Source: Acidisphaera sp. L21 (GTDB lineage Bacteria; Pseudomonadota; Alphaproteobacteria; Acetobacterales; Acetobacteraceae). Taken from it: 57,073 nt of DNA. The notes under the pieces are model-generated. The model was not told where the DNA came from, made no database searches, and saw only the letters and a list, made by a program, of their open reading frames with translations. A program made the translations under genes and the position numbers. The stretch's first letter is position 1. The number at the start of each line of letters is the position of its first letter. Shown in pieces: positions 23,505-32,007 of this stretch. The stretch covers positions 42,988 to 100,060 of the forward strand of contig NZ_LMUY01000155.1 in NCBI RefSeq assembly GCF_009765685.1, in the 5' to 3' direction.

Positions 23505-25752
23505 GATGACATCGATCCAGGGCCAGACGCATACCCGCCAAGGGTCCAGCATCGGCCAGCCGTTGACCCGGATGGACGGCGTGCTGAAGGTGACGGGGGC
23601 GGCGCGCTATGCCGCGGACCATCACCCGGCGGGGATGCTGTACGCCGTCATGGCGGTGAGCAGCATCGCCCGCGGTCGTGTCGCCAGCCTGGATGTTGCG
23701 GCGGCGATGGCACACCCGGGCGTGGTGCAGGTGATGACGCCGGGCAACGCGCCCAAGCTGGCGGAGGACCCGGACGCCAAGACCAACCCGTTCATGTTCC
23801 GCATGGACCTGCTGCAGAATGACGGGGTGCGCTATCCGAACCAGCCGATTGCAGTGGTGATTGCCGATACGCTGGAATCCGCCACCGAAGGCGCCGCGTT
23901 GCTGGCCCCCGCATATGTGACGGAGCCGGCGCGGGTGGGGCTGGACGGGAATGCCAGTTTCGCGCCGCCCGCGGTCGGCGTTGGTAACCCGGCGGAGATG
24001 CACCGTGGTGACGTGGATGCCGGGCTCAAAGGCGCGGCGTTGCGGATGGACGCGACCTACGAGACGCCGGCGCAATACCATAACCCGATGGAGCCGCATG
24101 CGATCGTGGCGACCTGGGATGGCGACACTCTATCGATCGACACGCCCAGCCAGGGCTTGGCCATGGCGCAGGGCCGGCTTGCCGGTCTGTTCGGGATTGC
24201 GCCGGAGGGCATTCACATCCGCAGCCCGTTCCTGGGCGGCGGGTTCGGCTGCAAGGGGTTGCTCTCCGGCCCGCAGGTGCTGGGGGTGATGGCCGCCAGG
24301 CTGGTCGATCGCCCCGTGAAACTGGTGTTGCGACGGGAGCAGATGTACGGCCCGGTCGGCCATCGGGCGCCGACACGGCAGACGGTGCGGTTGGGTGCGG
24401 CCAGCGACGGTGCGCTGACGGCTGTGTCCCACCACGCCAAAACGGCCTCCAGCACGTTCGACGACTTCTTCGAACCGGCTGCCGACACGGCGCATACCGT
24501 CTACGCCAGCCCGGCCATCGCCACCTCGCATGAGGCGGTTCGCCTGGACACGGGCACCCCGCTATTCATGCGCGCGCCTGGCGAGGCGACCGGCAGCATC
24601 GCGATGGAAAGCGCCATCGACGAGATGGCGCATGCCTGCGGGATGGACCCGTTGGCCTTCCGACTGAAGAACTACTCGGACGTAGAGCCGATCTCCGGCA
24701 AGCCATTCTCGTCCAAGGCATTGCGCGAGTGTTATGCCCAGGGTGCGGCGCGGTTCGGCTGGGCCACTCGCCCGTTGGCACCGCGGCAGATGCGGGACGA
24801 GGCCGGATTGTTGGTGGGTTGGGGCATGGGCACTGCGACCTTCCCCGCGCTGATGTTCCAGGGCCACGCGCGCGCGGTGCTCCGCAGCGACGGCACTGGG
24901 GTGATGGAGACCGGGGCCCACGACATGGGCCAGGGTGCGTGGACCGCGCTGGCGCAAATCGCGGCCGACGGGTTGGGGTTGGAGCAGGACCAGGTGGAGT
25001 TCCGCGCCGGGTCATCCGACCTGCCGGATGCGGGGATTGCCGGCGGGTCTGCGCACACGGCGACGGCTGGCATGGCGATCCATGGTGCCGGGGCCGACGT
25101 AATCGCCAAGCTGGCCGATCTGGCGATGGACGACCAACGTTCGCCGCTGTTCGGCGCGGGCAATACCGGGGTGATCGCGCGCAGTGGCCGCCTGCACCGC
25201 CGCGATGACGAGGGCCGCAGCGAGAGCTATGGCGACATCCTGGCGCGTGCCGGGCTGACGGAGATCGAGGGGCGCGGCGCCAGCGCCTCCGACCCGGCGG
25301 CCCAATCCGCCTACGCCATGCATGCCCATGGCGCGGTGTTTGCGGAAGTGAAGGTCGATCCGGAGTTTGGCCAGATCCGGGTGACGCGCCTGGTGGGGGC
25401 GTTTGCGGCGGGCAAGATCATCAATCCGCGCATGGTGCAGAGCCAATATTACGGCGGGATGATCTGGGGCGTGTCCTTCGCGTTGCACGAGGAGGCACTG
25501 ACGGATCGCCGGTCCGGCAGGATCATGAACCAGAACCTGGCGGAGTATCATGTGCCGGTGAACGCCGACATACCCTCCGTCGAGGCGATTTTGGTGGAGG
25601 AGCATGATCCGCACGTCAACGCCTTGGGAATCAAGGGTGTGGGCGAGATCGGGATTACCGGCACGGCTGGCGCTATCGCGAACGCCGTCTGGCATGCGAC
25701 GGGCATCCGGGTGCGGGAGTTTCCGATCACGCTGGACCGTTTGATGGGGTAG
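23497..25752 (+). CDS. paoC: Molybdopterin-binding large subunit (PaoC/YagR-like aldehyde oxidoreductase)
   Basis: 751 residues binding molybdopterin cytosine dinucleotide. Seen: GQPLTRMDGVLKVTGAARYAAD at the N-terminus, SPFLGGGFGCKG and LFMRAPGEATGSIAMESAID in the middle, GGSAHTATAGMAIHGAG, and the catalytic Glu717 in KGVGEIGITGTAG near the C-terminus. Lengths and subunit order (2Fe-2S, FAD, Mo) match paoABC/yagTSR, which oxidise aromatic and aliphatic aldehydes to acids. The ATG at 23497 has GGAG about 10 bases upstream. No PaoD/XdhC-type maturation gene follows in this window, so maturation must come from elsewhere. A long hairpin lies beyond the stop. Confidence 0.93.
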   Translation: MVEMTSIQGQTHTRQGSSIGQPLTRMDGVLKVTGAARYAADHHPAGMLYAVMAVSSIARGRVASLDVAAAMAHPGVVQVMTPGNAPKLAEDPDAKTNPFMFRMDLLQNDGVRYPNQPIAVVIADTLESATEGAALLAPAYVTEPARVGLDGNASFAPPAVGVGNPAEMHRGDVDAGLKGAALRMDATYETPAQYHNPMEPHAIVATWDGDTLSIDTPSQGLAMAQGRLAGLFGIAPEGIHIRSPFLGGGFGCKGLLSGPQVLGVMAARLVDRPVKLVLRREQMYGPVGHRAPTRQTVRLGAASDGALTAVSHHAKTASSTFDDFFEPAADTAHTVYASPAIATSHEAVRLDTGTPLFMRAPGEATGSIAMESAIDEMAHACGMDPLAFRLKNYSDVEPISGKPFSSKALRECYAQGAARFGWATRPLAPRQMRDEAGLLVGWGMGTATFPALMFQGHARAVLRSDGTGVMETGAHDMGQGAWTALAQIAADGLGLEQDQVEFRAGSSDLPDAGIAGGSAHTATAGMAIHGAGADVIAKLADLAMDDQRSPLFGAGNTGVIARSGRLHRRDDEGRSESYGDILARAGLTEIEGRGASASDPAAQSAYAMHAHGAVFAEVKVDPEFGQIRVTRLVGAFAAGKIINPRMVQSQYYGGMIWGVSFALHEEALTDRRSGRIMNQNLAEYHVPVNADIPSVEAILVEEHDPHVNALGIKGVGEIGITGTAGAIANAVWHATGIRVREFPITLDRLMG

Positions 25753-25796
25753 CGGGCGCGATTAAGGCCACGGCCATTTGGCGAGGTAACTGCCCT

Positions 25797-25835
25797 CCGT
25801 AGGCCGCCCGGGTCTGTTACCCGAGCGGCCTACGG
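25797..25835. terminator. Long hairpin between convergent operons
   Basis: CCGTAGGCCGC pairs with GCGGCCTACGG, and inside it CGGGT with ACCCG, around a CTGTT loop; a single C/A mismatch separates the two stems. It lies between the stops of the molybdenum hydroxylase operon (25752) and the minus-strand ABC/leu operon (25845). It has no T run on the plus strand, so it may work as a bidirectional attenuating hairpin or protect the 3' ends. Confidence 0.55.
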
Positions 25836-25844
25836 ACGGCGAAA

Positions 25845-26846
25845 TCAGCCTTTCGGCGACTTGTCGGTAAATGCGTTGGTAAAGGTCGCCGCCAGGTCGA
25901 TCGGGTTGCTGCCGAGGGTCGGGTCGGAGGTCTTGAGGATCTCCAGCACGGTCTTCGGCCCATCCACCGGCAGCACGCCATCCGGGGAGTAGCAGGTCTT
26001 CATCTTCGCGATGTTGTCGGCAAACAGCGCGGTATCGGTGCCGACGATCTCCGGCGGCAGGGCAGCGACGATCTCCGCCGGGGTCGACTTGGCGATCCAC
26101 TGGTTGGCACGCACCACGGCATCGGTGAGCCCCTGGATCACCGCGGGGTGCTTGGTGACGTAGTCGGTGCGGGCGAGCAGGCTGCCCTCGGGATAGGCCC
26201 CGCCTACGGCTGCCCGGCTGCTGTCGACGCTGCGCAGATCGACGATGGTGCGCGCGTTGCCGGCCCGTTCCAGGATGGTGACGGTCGGGTCCACGCCCAG
26301 CATTGCGTCGACCTTGCCATACTGCACCGCGGCCACGGCGCCCGCGGTGTTGCCGATGCCGACCGGGATGAAATCGTCGCCCTTCAAGCCGGCCTTGACG
26401 AATAGATAGCTGAGCGCCTGATGCGTCGATGAGCCGGGTGCTGTCACACCGATCGTCATGCCCTTCAGGTCGGCGACGCCCTTCACGGCGTCATGCCCCT
26501 TGCCCACGGCTAGAACATAGCCCGGGCAACGGAGGAAGTTGACGAATGTCTCGACCTTCTGGCCCTTCGCCGCCATCAGGATGCCATTGGAGTAGGCGCC
26601 GGCAATCGCATCCACGCTGCCGCCCATCATTGCCTCGACCGCCTTGCTGCCGCTTTGGAAGTTGGCGATGGACACGTCGAGGCCGGCGTCTTTGTAGTAG
26701 CCCTTTGCCAAAGCGATATATGGCGAGATGTAGCTGACGGATGCAGACGCCGATGCGATCTGCACCGTCGTCAGACCAGCGGCGCTGGCCGGCAAGGCCG
26801 CCAACGCTGCCATTGCCGCCACGAGCATTCCGGTAGTGCGGACCAT
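25845..26846 (-). CDS. ABC transporter substrate-binding protein (NMT1/THI5-like), copy 1
   Basis: 333 residues. A signal peptide (MVRTTGMLVAAMAALAALPA with cleavage near ASA) precedes a binding protein of the SsuA/TauA/THI5-like type: YISPYIALAKGYYKDAGLDV, AIAGAYSNGILMAAKGQKVE, VTAPGSSTHQALSYLFVKAG and YGKVDAMLGVDPTVTILE. It is closely related to the product of the gene at 30054, with the same GIGNTAGAVAAV-type block and the same C-terminal MKTC(Y/F)SPDG segment. The ATG at 26846 follows GGGGAGG. It is the last gene of the operon, 38 bp after leuB. Family members bind pyrimidines, sulphonates, nitrate or organic acids, so the ligand is open. Confidence 0.9.
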   Translation of the reverse strand: MVRTTGMLVAAMAALAALPASAAGLTTVQIASASASVSYISPYIALAKGYYKDAGLDVSIANFQSGSKAVEAMMGGSVDAIAGAYSNGILMAAKGQKVETFVNFLRCPGYVLAVGKGHDAVKGVADLKGMTIGVTAPGSSTHQALSYLFVKAGLKGDDFIPVGIGNTAGAVAAVQYGKVDAMLGVDPTVTILERAGNARTIVDLRSVDSSRAAVGGAYPEGSLLARTDYVTKHPAVIQGLTDAVVRANQWIAKSTPAEIVAALPPEIVGTDTALFADNIAKMKTCYSPDGVLPVDGPKTVLEILKTSDPTLGSNPIDLAATFTNAFTDKSPKG

Positions 26847-26883
26847 TCTTGTATCCTCCCCTATTGGTGTGTGCCGGCTGCGG

Positions 26884-28005
26884 CTAGTGCGCCAGGCGCT
26901 CGAGTGCATCCAGAATTGCGTCGCCCATGCCGCTCGTCGACATCGGCTTGGCGCCGGGTTCGACGATATCGGCGGTGCGGGCGCCGCCGGCCAAAGCGTC
27001 GCTGACCGCGCGTTCCAGCAGCGTGGCGTCTTCCGGCTGCCCGAGCGTCATGCGCAGTAGCATCGCGACGCTGAGGATCGAACCGATCGGGTTGGCGATG
27101 CCCATGCCCGCAATGTCCGGCGCGCTACCATGCACCGGCTCGTAGATCGCCTGGCGCCGCCCCGTCGCATCCACCGGGCCCAGCGAGGCGGACGGCAACA
27201 TGCCCAGCGAGCCGGCGGCCACTGCGGCGGCGTCGGACAAAATGTCGCCGAAAATATTGTCCGTCAGCATCACGTCGAACTGCGAGGGGCGATACACCAC
27301 CTGCATTGCGGCGTTGTCGACATGCATGTGCGTCAGTTCGATCTCGGGGAATTCGGCGGCGTGCATGGCGACCACTTCTTCCCGCCACAACACGCCGGTT
27401 TCCATCACGTTCGCCTTGTCGACCGAGCACAGCTTGCCACGCCTCGTGCGGGCCAATTCGAAGGCGAAGCGGGCGACCCGGCGAATTTCCGCTGTCGTGT
27501 AGCTGGTGGTGTTGAAGCCGCGGCGGCTGCCATCCGGCAGGGTTTCGATGCCGCGGGGCTCGCCGAAATAGATGCCGCTGGACAATTCGCGCACGATGAC
27601 GAAATCGACGCCTTCCAGCACGCGGGCCTTCAGCGGGGCGGCCTCGTACAGGCCAGGTTGCGTGACGATGGGGCGCACATTGGCGAACAGATCCAGGCTC
27701 TTGCGGATCTTCAACAGGGTGTTCTTCTTGCGTGCCTCGATAGGCACCTCCTTCGTTTCCGCGCCGCCGGTGGCGCCGAACAGGATGGCGTCCGCGGCGT
27801 CGATGACCTTGCGGCTCTCCGGCGGCAGTACCTCGCCGGTGGCGCGATATGCCTCCAGCCCGTAGGCCGCTTCCGTCAGATCCACCGGCAGGCTGCGCTT
27901 GGCGATGAACCAGGACAGCACGCGCCGGGCCTGGGTGGTGACCTCCGGCCCGATGCCCTCACCGCCGATGACGGCGACATTCATTTGGTTGGACCCAGCG
28001 CTCAT
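26884..28005 (-). CDS. leuB: 3-isopropylmalate dehydrogenase-like enzyme
   Basis: 373 residues of the beta-hydroxyacid oxidative decarboxylase family. The family signature is intact: NIFGDILSDAAAVAAGSLGM, and YEPVHGSAPDIAGMGIANP near the NAD site. RELSSGIYFGEPRG and SVDKANVMETGVLWRE are typical of LeuB. Two points differ from common biosynthetic LeuB: the N-terminal loop reads GGEGIGPEV rather than GDGIGPEV, and the substrate loop before IRKSLDLFANVRP reads KKNTLL where many LeuB have E-x-GLL. This hints at another 3-substituted malate. The ATG at 28005 follows GGAG and overlaps the leuD stop by 4 bp; a second start MNVAVIGG lies at 27984. It precedes a binding protein gene in the same operon. 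Confidence 0.9.
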   Translation of the reverse strand: MSAGSNQMNVAVIGGEGIGPEVTTQARRVLSWFIAKRSLPVDLTEAAYGLEAYRATGEVLPPESRKVIDAADAILFGATGGAETKEVPIEARKKNTLLKIRKSLDLFANVRPIVTQPGLYEAAPLKARVLEGVDFVIVRELSSGIYFGEPRGIETLPDGSRRGFNTTSYTTAEIRRVARFAFELARTRRGKLCSVDKANVMETGVLWREEVVAMHAAEFPEIELTHMHVDNAAMQVVYRPSQFDVMLTDNIFGDILSDAAAVAAGSLGMLPSASLGPVDATGRRQAIYEPVHGSAPDIAGMGIANPIGSILSVAMLLRMTLGQPEDATLLERAVSDALAGGARTADIVEPGAKPMSTSGMGDAILDALERLAH

Positions 28006-28625
28006 GATGCTTCTCCGATGTGATAGATCCAGGGCCGGGCTGCGGCGTCCCGGGTTTGGAAGGATGTGATCCGGCCGGCCTCGGCCAGAGTGGTGCCGAT
28101 TTCGTCCAGACCCTTTAGCAGGGCGGTGCGACGCCGGGCTTCGACGGTGAAGGGATAGCGCTGGCCGCTGGGCGCTACGACGACGGTGTCCACCAGGTCG
28201 ATCGTGACAGCCGCGCCGGTCTGTGCCTCCGCGGCGAGCGCGATGACAGTCGGCTCCGGCAGCACCACCGGCAGCAAGCCGTTCTGGAAGCAGTTGTTGA
28301 AAAAGATGTCGCCGAAACTGGGGGCGATAACGCAGCTGACTCCATATTCCTGCAGCGCCCAGACGGCCCCCTCGCGCGACGAGCCGCAGCCGAAGTTTTG
28401 CCCCGCCAGCACGATGCTGGCACCGCGAAATGGGGCGCGGTTCAGCACGAAATCCGGGTCTTCCGTGCCATCCGGCCGGTAGCGCAGGGAGCCGAGGCAC
28501 CATTGGCCCAATTTGCCGCGAATATTGGTGCCGACCTGGCGGTGGATGGCGATGATGGTGTCGGTATCGATGTTGTTGCGCAGCAGCGGGGCCGCCACGC
28601 TGGTCAGGATCGTGAAGCTTTGCAC
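28002..28625 (-). CDS. leuD: 3-isopropylmalate dehydratase small subunit-like
   Basis: 207 residues forming the swivelling small subunit of an aconitase-family hydro-lyase. LRNNIDTDTIIAIHR and the signature AGQNFGCGSSREGAVWAL are both present, followed by IAPSFGDIFFNNCFQNGLLP. With LeuC it isomerises 2- to 3-isopropylmalate through a dehydrated intermediate; related pairs act on methylmalate, dimethylmaleate or homocitrate. The start is GTG at 28625 with GGGGAGG about 6 bases upstream, and the stop overlaps leuB. It is 3 bp downstream of the leuC stop, so subunits are made together. Confidence 0.93.
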   Translation of the reverse strand: MQSFTILTSVAAPLLRNNIDTDTIIAIHRQVGTNIRGKLGQWCLGSLRYRPDGTEDPDFVLNRAPFRGASIVLAGQNFGCGSSREGAVWALQEYGVSCVIAPSFGDIFFNNCFQNGLLPVVLPEPTVIALAAEAQTGAAVTIDLVDTVVVAPSGQRYPFTVEARRRTALLKGLDEIGTTLAEAGRITSFQTRDAAARPWIYHIGEAS

Positions 28626-28628
28626 AGT

Positions 28629-30032
28629 CTACCTCCCCAACTGGCGAATATCGGAAATGCGACCCGTCAGCGCGGCTGCCACCGCCGTAGTCGGGCTGGC
28701 CAGATGCGTGCGCGCCTGCGGCCCTTGCCTGCCGACGAAGTTGCGGTTGGAGGTGGAGACCGAGCGTTGGCCCGGTGGCACCGTCTCGCCATTGGCGGCG
28801 AGGCACATCGAACACCCGGCCTCCCGCCACTGGAACCCGGCGTCGGTGAAGATGCGGTCCAGGCCCTCCCGCTCGGCATCGCGCCGGACGGTTTCCGAGC
28901 CGGGCACCACCCAGGCATTCACCCCGGCCGCCACGGTGCGGCCACCAACGGCCCGGGCGGCATCCCGCAGGTCGGACAGGCGGCTATTGGTGCACGAGCC
29001 GATGAACACCCAGTCGATCGGGGTGCCAGCGATCGCGGTGCCCGCAGCCAGGCCCATATAATCGAGGGCCGCCTGCATGGCGCTGCGACGGCTCGGGTCG
29101 GGCTCGGCCGCCGGATCGGGGATCATGCCGTCCACGCCCAAGACCTGCTCCGGGCTGGTTCCCCAGGTGATTTGCGGCGCCACCGCGGCGGCATCGACCA
29201 CCACTTCCTGATCGAACACGGCGTCGGGGTCGCTGGGCAAGGTGCGCCAATGGGCCAGGGCGGCGTCCCATAGCGGGCCACTGGGCGCAAAGCGGCGGCC
29301 GGCGACGTAGTCGAACGTGGTCTGGTCCGGGGCGACGAAGCCGATCTTGGCCCCGAGCTCGATCGACAGGTTGCACACGGTCAAGCGGCCCTCGACCCCC
29401 ATGGCGCGAATGGCCTCGCCGGCGTATTCGATCGCGTAGCCGGTGCCGCCAGCGGCGCCGATTTGGCCGATCAAATGCAGGATGAGGTCCTTCGGCAGGA
29501 CATGCGGGGCGGGCTTGCCATTGAAGGTCACGCGCATGGTCTTTGGCCGGCGCTGCACCAGGCTTTGCGTTGCCAGCACATGGCCCATTTCCGACGTGCC
29601 GATGCCGAAAGCCAGCGCGCCGATGCCGCCATGGGTGCAGGTGTGGCTGTCACCACAGGCGATGAGCGCACCGGGTAGGCTCAACCCCAGTTCGGGCCCG
29701 ATGACGTGGACGATGCCTTGGCCGGGCTGGTTGAGGTCGAAGATTCGGATGCCGGCGTCGGTCGTCTCCCGCCGCAGCGATTCCAGCAGCTCGGTGCCGT
29801 TGGCATTCATGCCGACGCGGCCCGGCGCCGACGACACACCGTGATCGGGGGTGGCGAAGGTGAGTTCCGGGTTGTGCACAGGAATGCCGCGCCGCTTCAG
29901 TTCCAGCAAGCCGCGGGAGCCGTTGAGGTCGTGCAGCAAGTGACGATCGATGTGCAACAGGCAGACGCCATCGCCGAAATCGTCGATGACGTGCTCGTCC
30001 CAAATCTTCGCGAACATGGTTTTCGGGGCCAT
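28629..30032 (-). CDS. leuC: 3-isopropylmalate dehydratase large subunit-like
   Basis: 467 residues. Iron-sulphur ligands are visible in FIGSCTNSRLSDLRDAA and in AGCSMCLAANGE; IDRHLLHDLNGSRGLLELK, ATPDHGVSS, ACGDSHTCTHGGIGALAFGI and MEGRLT-like VEGRLTVCNLSIELGAK follow bacterial LeuC. The length equals that of E. coli LeuC. The ATG at 30032 has GGAGG 8 bases upstream; an earlier in-frame ATG at 30047 would add five residues. It is 22 bp after the second binding-protein gene, in the same operon as an ABC transporter. A complete leuC-leuD-leuB order on a plasmid-like replicon beside uptake genes is unusual for biosynthesis. Confidence 0.93.
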   Translation of the reverse strand: MAPKTMFAKIWDEHVIDDFGDGVCLLHIDRHLLHDLNGSRGLLELKRRGIPVHNPELTFATPDHGVSSAPGRVGMNANGTELLESLRRETTDAGIRIFDLNQPGQGIVHVIGPELGLSLPGALIACGDSHTCTHGGIGALAFGIGTSEMGHVLATQSLVQRRPKTMRVTFNGKPAPHVLPKDLILHLIGQIGAAGGTGYAIEYAGEAIRAMGVEGRLTVCNLSIELGAKIGFVAPDQTTFDYVAGRRFAPSGPLWDAALAHWRTLPSDPDAVFDQEVVVDAAAVAPQITWGTSPEQVLGVDGMIPDPAAEPDPSRRSAMQAALDYMGLAAGTAIAGTPIDWVFIGSCTNSRLSDLRDAARAVGGRTVAAGVNAWVVPGSETVRRDAEREGLDRIFTDAGFQWREAGCSMCLAANGETVPPGQRSVSTSNRNFVGRQGPQARTHLASPTTAVAAALTGRISDIRQLGR

Positions 30033-30053
30033 AGGGTGATCCTCCATGCAGGC

Positions 30054-31067
30054 CTATTTCGCCGGGGCGTGCTGCACGAACTGGTTCGTGTAGGTGTCCG
30101 CGAGGTTGATGTTGGCCGCGCGCAGCGTTGGGTCGGACGTCGCCAGGATGTCCATCACCTGCTTGGCCCCGTCGGCGGGGAATGCGCCATCCGGCGAGAA
30201 GCACGTCTTCATGTTGGTGATGCTTCGGGCAAACAGGGCCTTGTCGTCGCCGACGATCTCGGCCGGCAGCGCGGCCGTCACCTCCTCGGGCGTGGCAGAC
30301 TGAATCCAGCGATCGGCGCGAACGATGCCGTCGGTGAGGCCCTGCACCACGGCCGGGTGGGCGGTGATCCAGGCATCGGTGGCGAGCAGGCTGCCCTCGG
30401 TATAGGATCCACCAAAGCCCGCGATGCTCCCCTGTTGCGTGCGCATATCCTCGATCAGCTTGATGTCGCCGGCGTCCTGAAGGATCGAGATAATGGGGTC
30501 GACCAGCAGCAGGCCGTCGACCTTGCCATAGCGGACGGCGGCCACGGCGCCTGCGGTATTACCGATGGCGACCGGCGTATAATCGTCCGTCGTCAGCCCG
30601 GCCTTCACGAACAGATAGTTCAGCGCCTGCTGCGTGGACGACCCCGGGGAGGTGATGCCGAGCCGCATGCCCTTCAGATCCTTCATCGTGGTGGCGGACT
30701 TGCCCTTACCGACCGCGACGACGAAGGCCGGGCAGCGGAGGAAGTTCACGAACGCCTTGATCTTGCGGCCCTTGGCGGCGAGCAGGATGCTGTAGGAATA
30801 CGAGCCCGAGACGGCGTCGATGCTGCCGCCCATCAGCCCCTCGATCGCCTTGGCGCCGCCCTGGAAATTCGCGACGCTCACATCCAGCCCGGCGTCGCGG
30901 AAATAGCCTTTGCTGATGGCGACGTAGGGCGCGATGTAGCTGGCGGACGCTGCTGCCGCACCGATCTGCACGGGGATCAGCTTCGGTGCCGGCTGGCTTG
31001 CGGCCGGACGGGCTGCCGCAACGGATGCACACGCAAGCACGGCGCCGACAATATGGCGAAACCTCAT
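30054..31067 (-). CDS. ABC transporter substrate-binding protein (NMT1/THI5-like), copy 2
   Basis: 337 residues with a signal peptide (MRFRHIVGAVLACASVAAA, cleavage near the ASQ region). The mature part aligns by eye with copy 1 at 25845: YIAPYVAISKGYFRDAGLDVSVANFQGG, AVSGSYSYSILLAAKGRKIK, FVNFLRCPAFVVAVGKGKSA, TSPGSSTQQALNYLFVKAG and IGNTAGAVAAVRYGKVDGLL. The shared FVNFLRCP cysteine segment is not general to the family and marks the two as close paralogues. The ATG at 31067 follows AAGGGGA. It follows the permease gene by 94 bp and precedes leuC by 21 bp. It is most likely the main receptor for this transporter. Confidence 0.92.
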   Translation of the reverse strand: MRFRHIVGAVLACASVAAARPAASQPAPKLIPVQIGAAAASASYIAPYVAISKGYFRDAGLDVSVANFQGGAKAIEGLMGGSIDAVSGSYSYSILLAAKGRKIKAFVNFLRCPAFVVAVGKGKSATTMKDLKGMRLGITSPGSSTQQALNYLFVKAGLTTDDYTPVAIGNTAGAVAAVRYGKVDGLLLVDPIISILQDAGDIKLIEDMRTQQGSIAGFGGSYTEGSLLATDAWITAHPAVVQGLTDGIVRADRWIQSATPEEVTAALPAEIVGDDKALFARSITNMKTCFSPDGAFPADGAKQVMDILATSDPTLRAANINLADTYTNQFVQHAPAK

Positions 31068-31161
31068 GATGACGTCCCCTTCTGTGCGCGCCTTGGGTGG
31101 CGCTGTGTTCTTATGGTGCAAAACGGTATCAGACCCCCATCTTCGGTCGCATCGTGGTTCA

Positions 31162-32007
31162 TCACGTTGCCTCTCGATCCGCCTGGCCGTGCGTCGGCCG
31201 CCAAACCAGCAATCGCCGCTCGATCCAACTGACGCCCAGGTCGAGCACGAGGGCGCATATCGTCAGGATCACGATCCCAGCGAAGACTGCATCGACGTTG
31301 AACGAACCCTCCGCCTGCAGGATTAGGAAGCCGACACCTTTGACCGAGCCGAGATACTCGCCGATGACGGCGCCGACGAAGGCCATGCCGATTGCGTTGT
31401 GCAGGCTGGAAAACACCCAGCTGGTGGCGGATGGGAAATACACGTAGCGCAATAGATCCCGGCGGGACGCACCCAGCATGCGGATGTTGTCCAGCACGAT
31501 CGGGCTGACCTCGCGCACGCCCTGGAAGACGTTGAAGAACACGACGAAGAACACCAGCGTCGTGCCCAGTGCGACCTTCGACCAAATCCCAAGGCCAAAC
31601 CACAGCGCGAAGATCGGCGCCAGCACGACGCGCGGTGTGGCGTTGGCCGCCTTGATGAACGGGTCGAACAAACGCGCGGCCTTTGGCTTCAGCCCCAGCA
31701 CCAGGCCGGCGCCGATCCCCAGCACCGTTCCCAGGGCGAAGGCCAGCAGTGTTTCCGACAGGGTGTAGCCGAGGTGAACCAGGATCGTGCCGGAGGTACA
31801 CCAGTTCCATACGACGACCGCCACGCGCACCGGGTCGCCAAAGAAGAACGGGTCCAGCACACCCAGCCGCACCAGACCCCACCATAGCAGCAACAGCGCG
31901 ACGAGCAGGACGACACGTTGCGCCGGAATCCAGTCGATGGCGCGGGACGGCTCTACCGGAATGACCGTCGGCGGGACGGCCAGGATCTCATCGCTTGCCT
32001 TGAGCAT
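31162..32007 (-). CDS. ABC transporter permease (SsuC/TauC/ThiX type)
   Basis: 281 residues with about six membrane segments; the first (VVLLVALLLLWWGLVRLGVL) starts near residue 32. The cytoplasmic coupling segment is recognisable at AFVGAVIGEYLGSVKGVGFLI, where the EAA loop of this family lies. NATPRVVLAPIFALWFGLGIWSK and VFQGVREVSPIVLDNIRMLGAS are typical of the taurine/nitrate/sulphonate permease group. Its start overlaps the ATPase gene end by 20 bp, so both are co-translated. It forms a homodimer in the membrane with the ATPase and the binding proteins encoded downstream. Confidence 0.92.
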   Translation of the reverse strand: MLKASDEILAVPPTVIPVEPSRAIDWIPAQRVVLLVALLLLWWGLVRLGVLDPFFFGDPVRVAVVVWNWCTSGTILVHLGYTLSETLLAFALGTVLGIGAGLVLGLKPKAARLFDPFIKAANATPRVVLAPIFALWFGLGIWSKVALGTTLVFFVVFFNVFQGVREVSPIVLDNIRMLGASRRDLLRYVYFPSATSWVFSSLHNAIGMAFVGAVIGEYLGSVKGVGFLILQAEGSFNVDAVFAGIVILTICALVLDLGVSWIERRLLVWRPTHGQADREAT

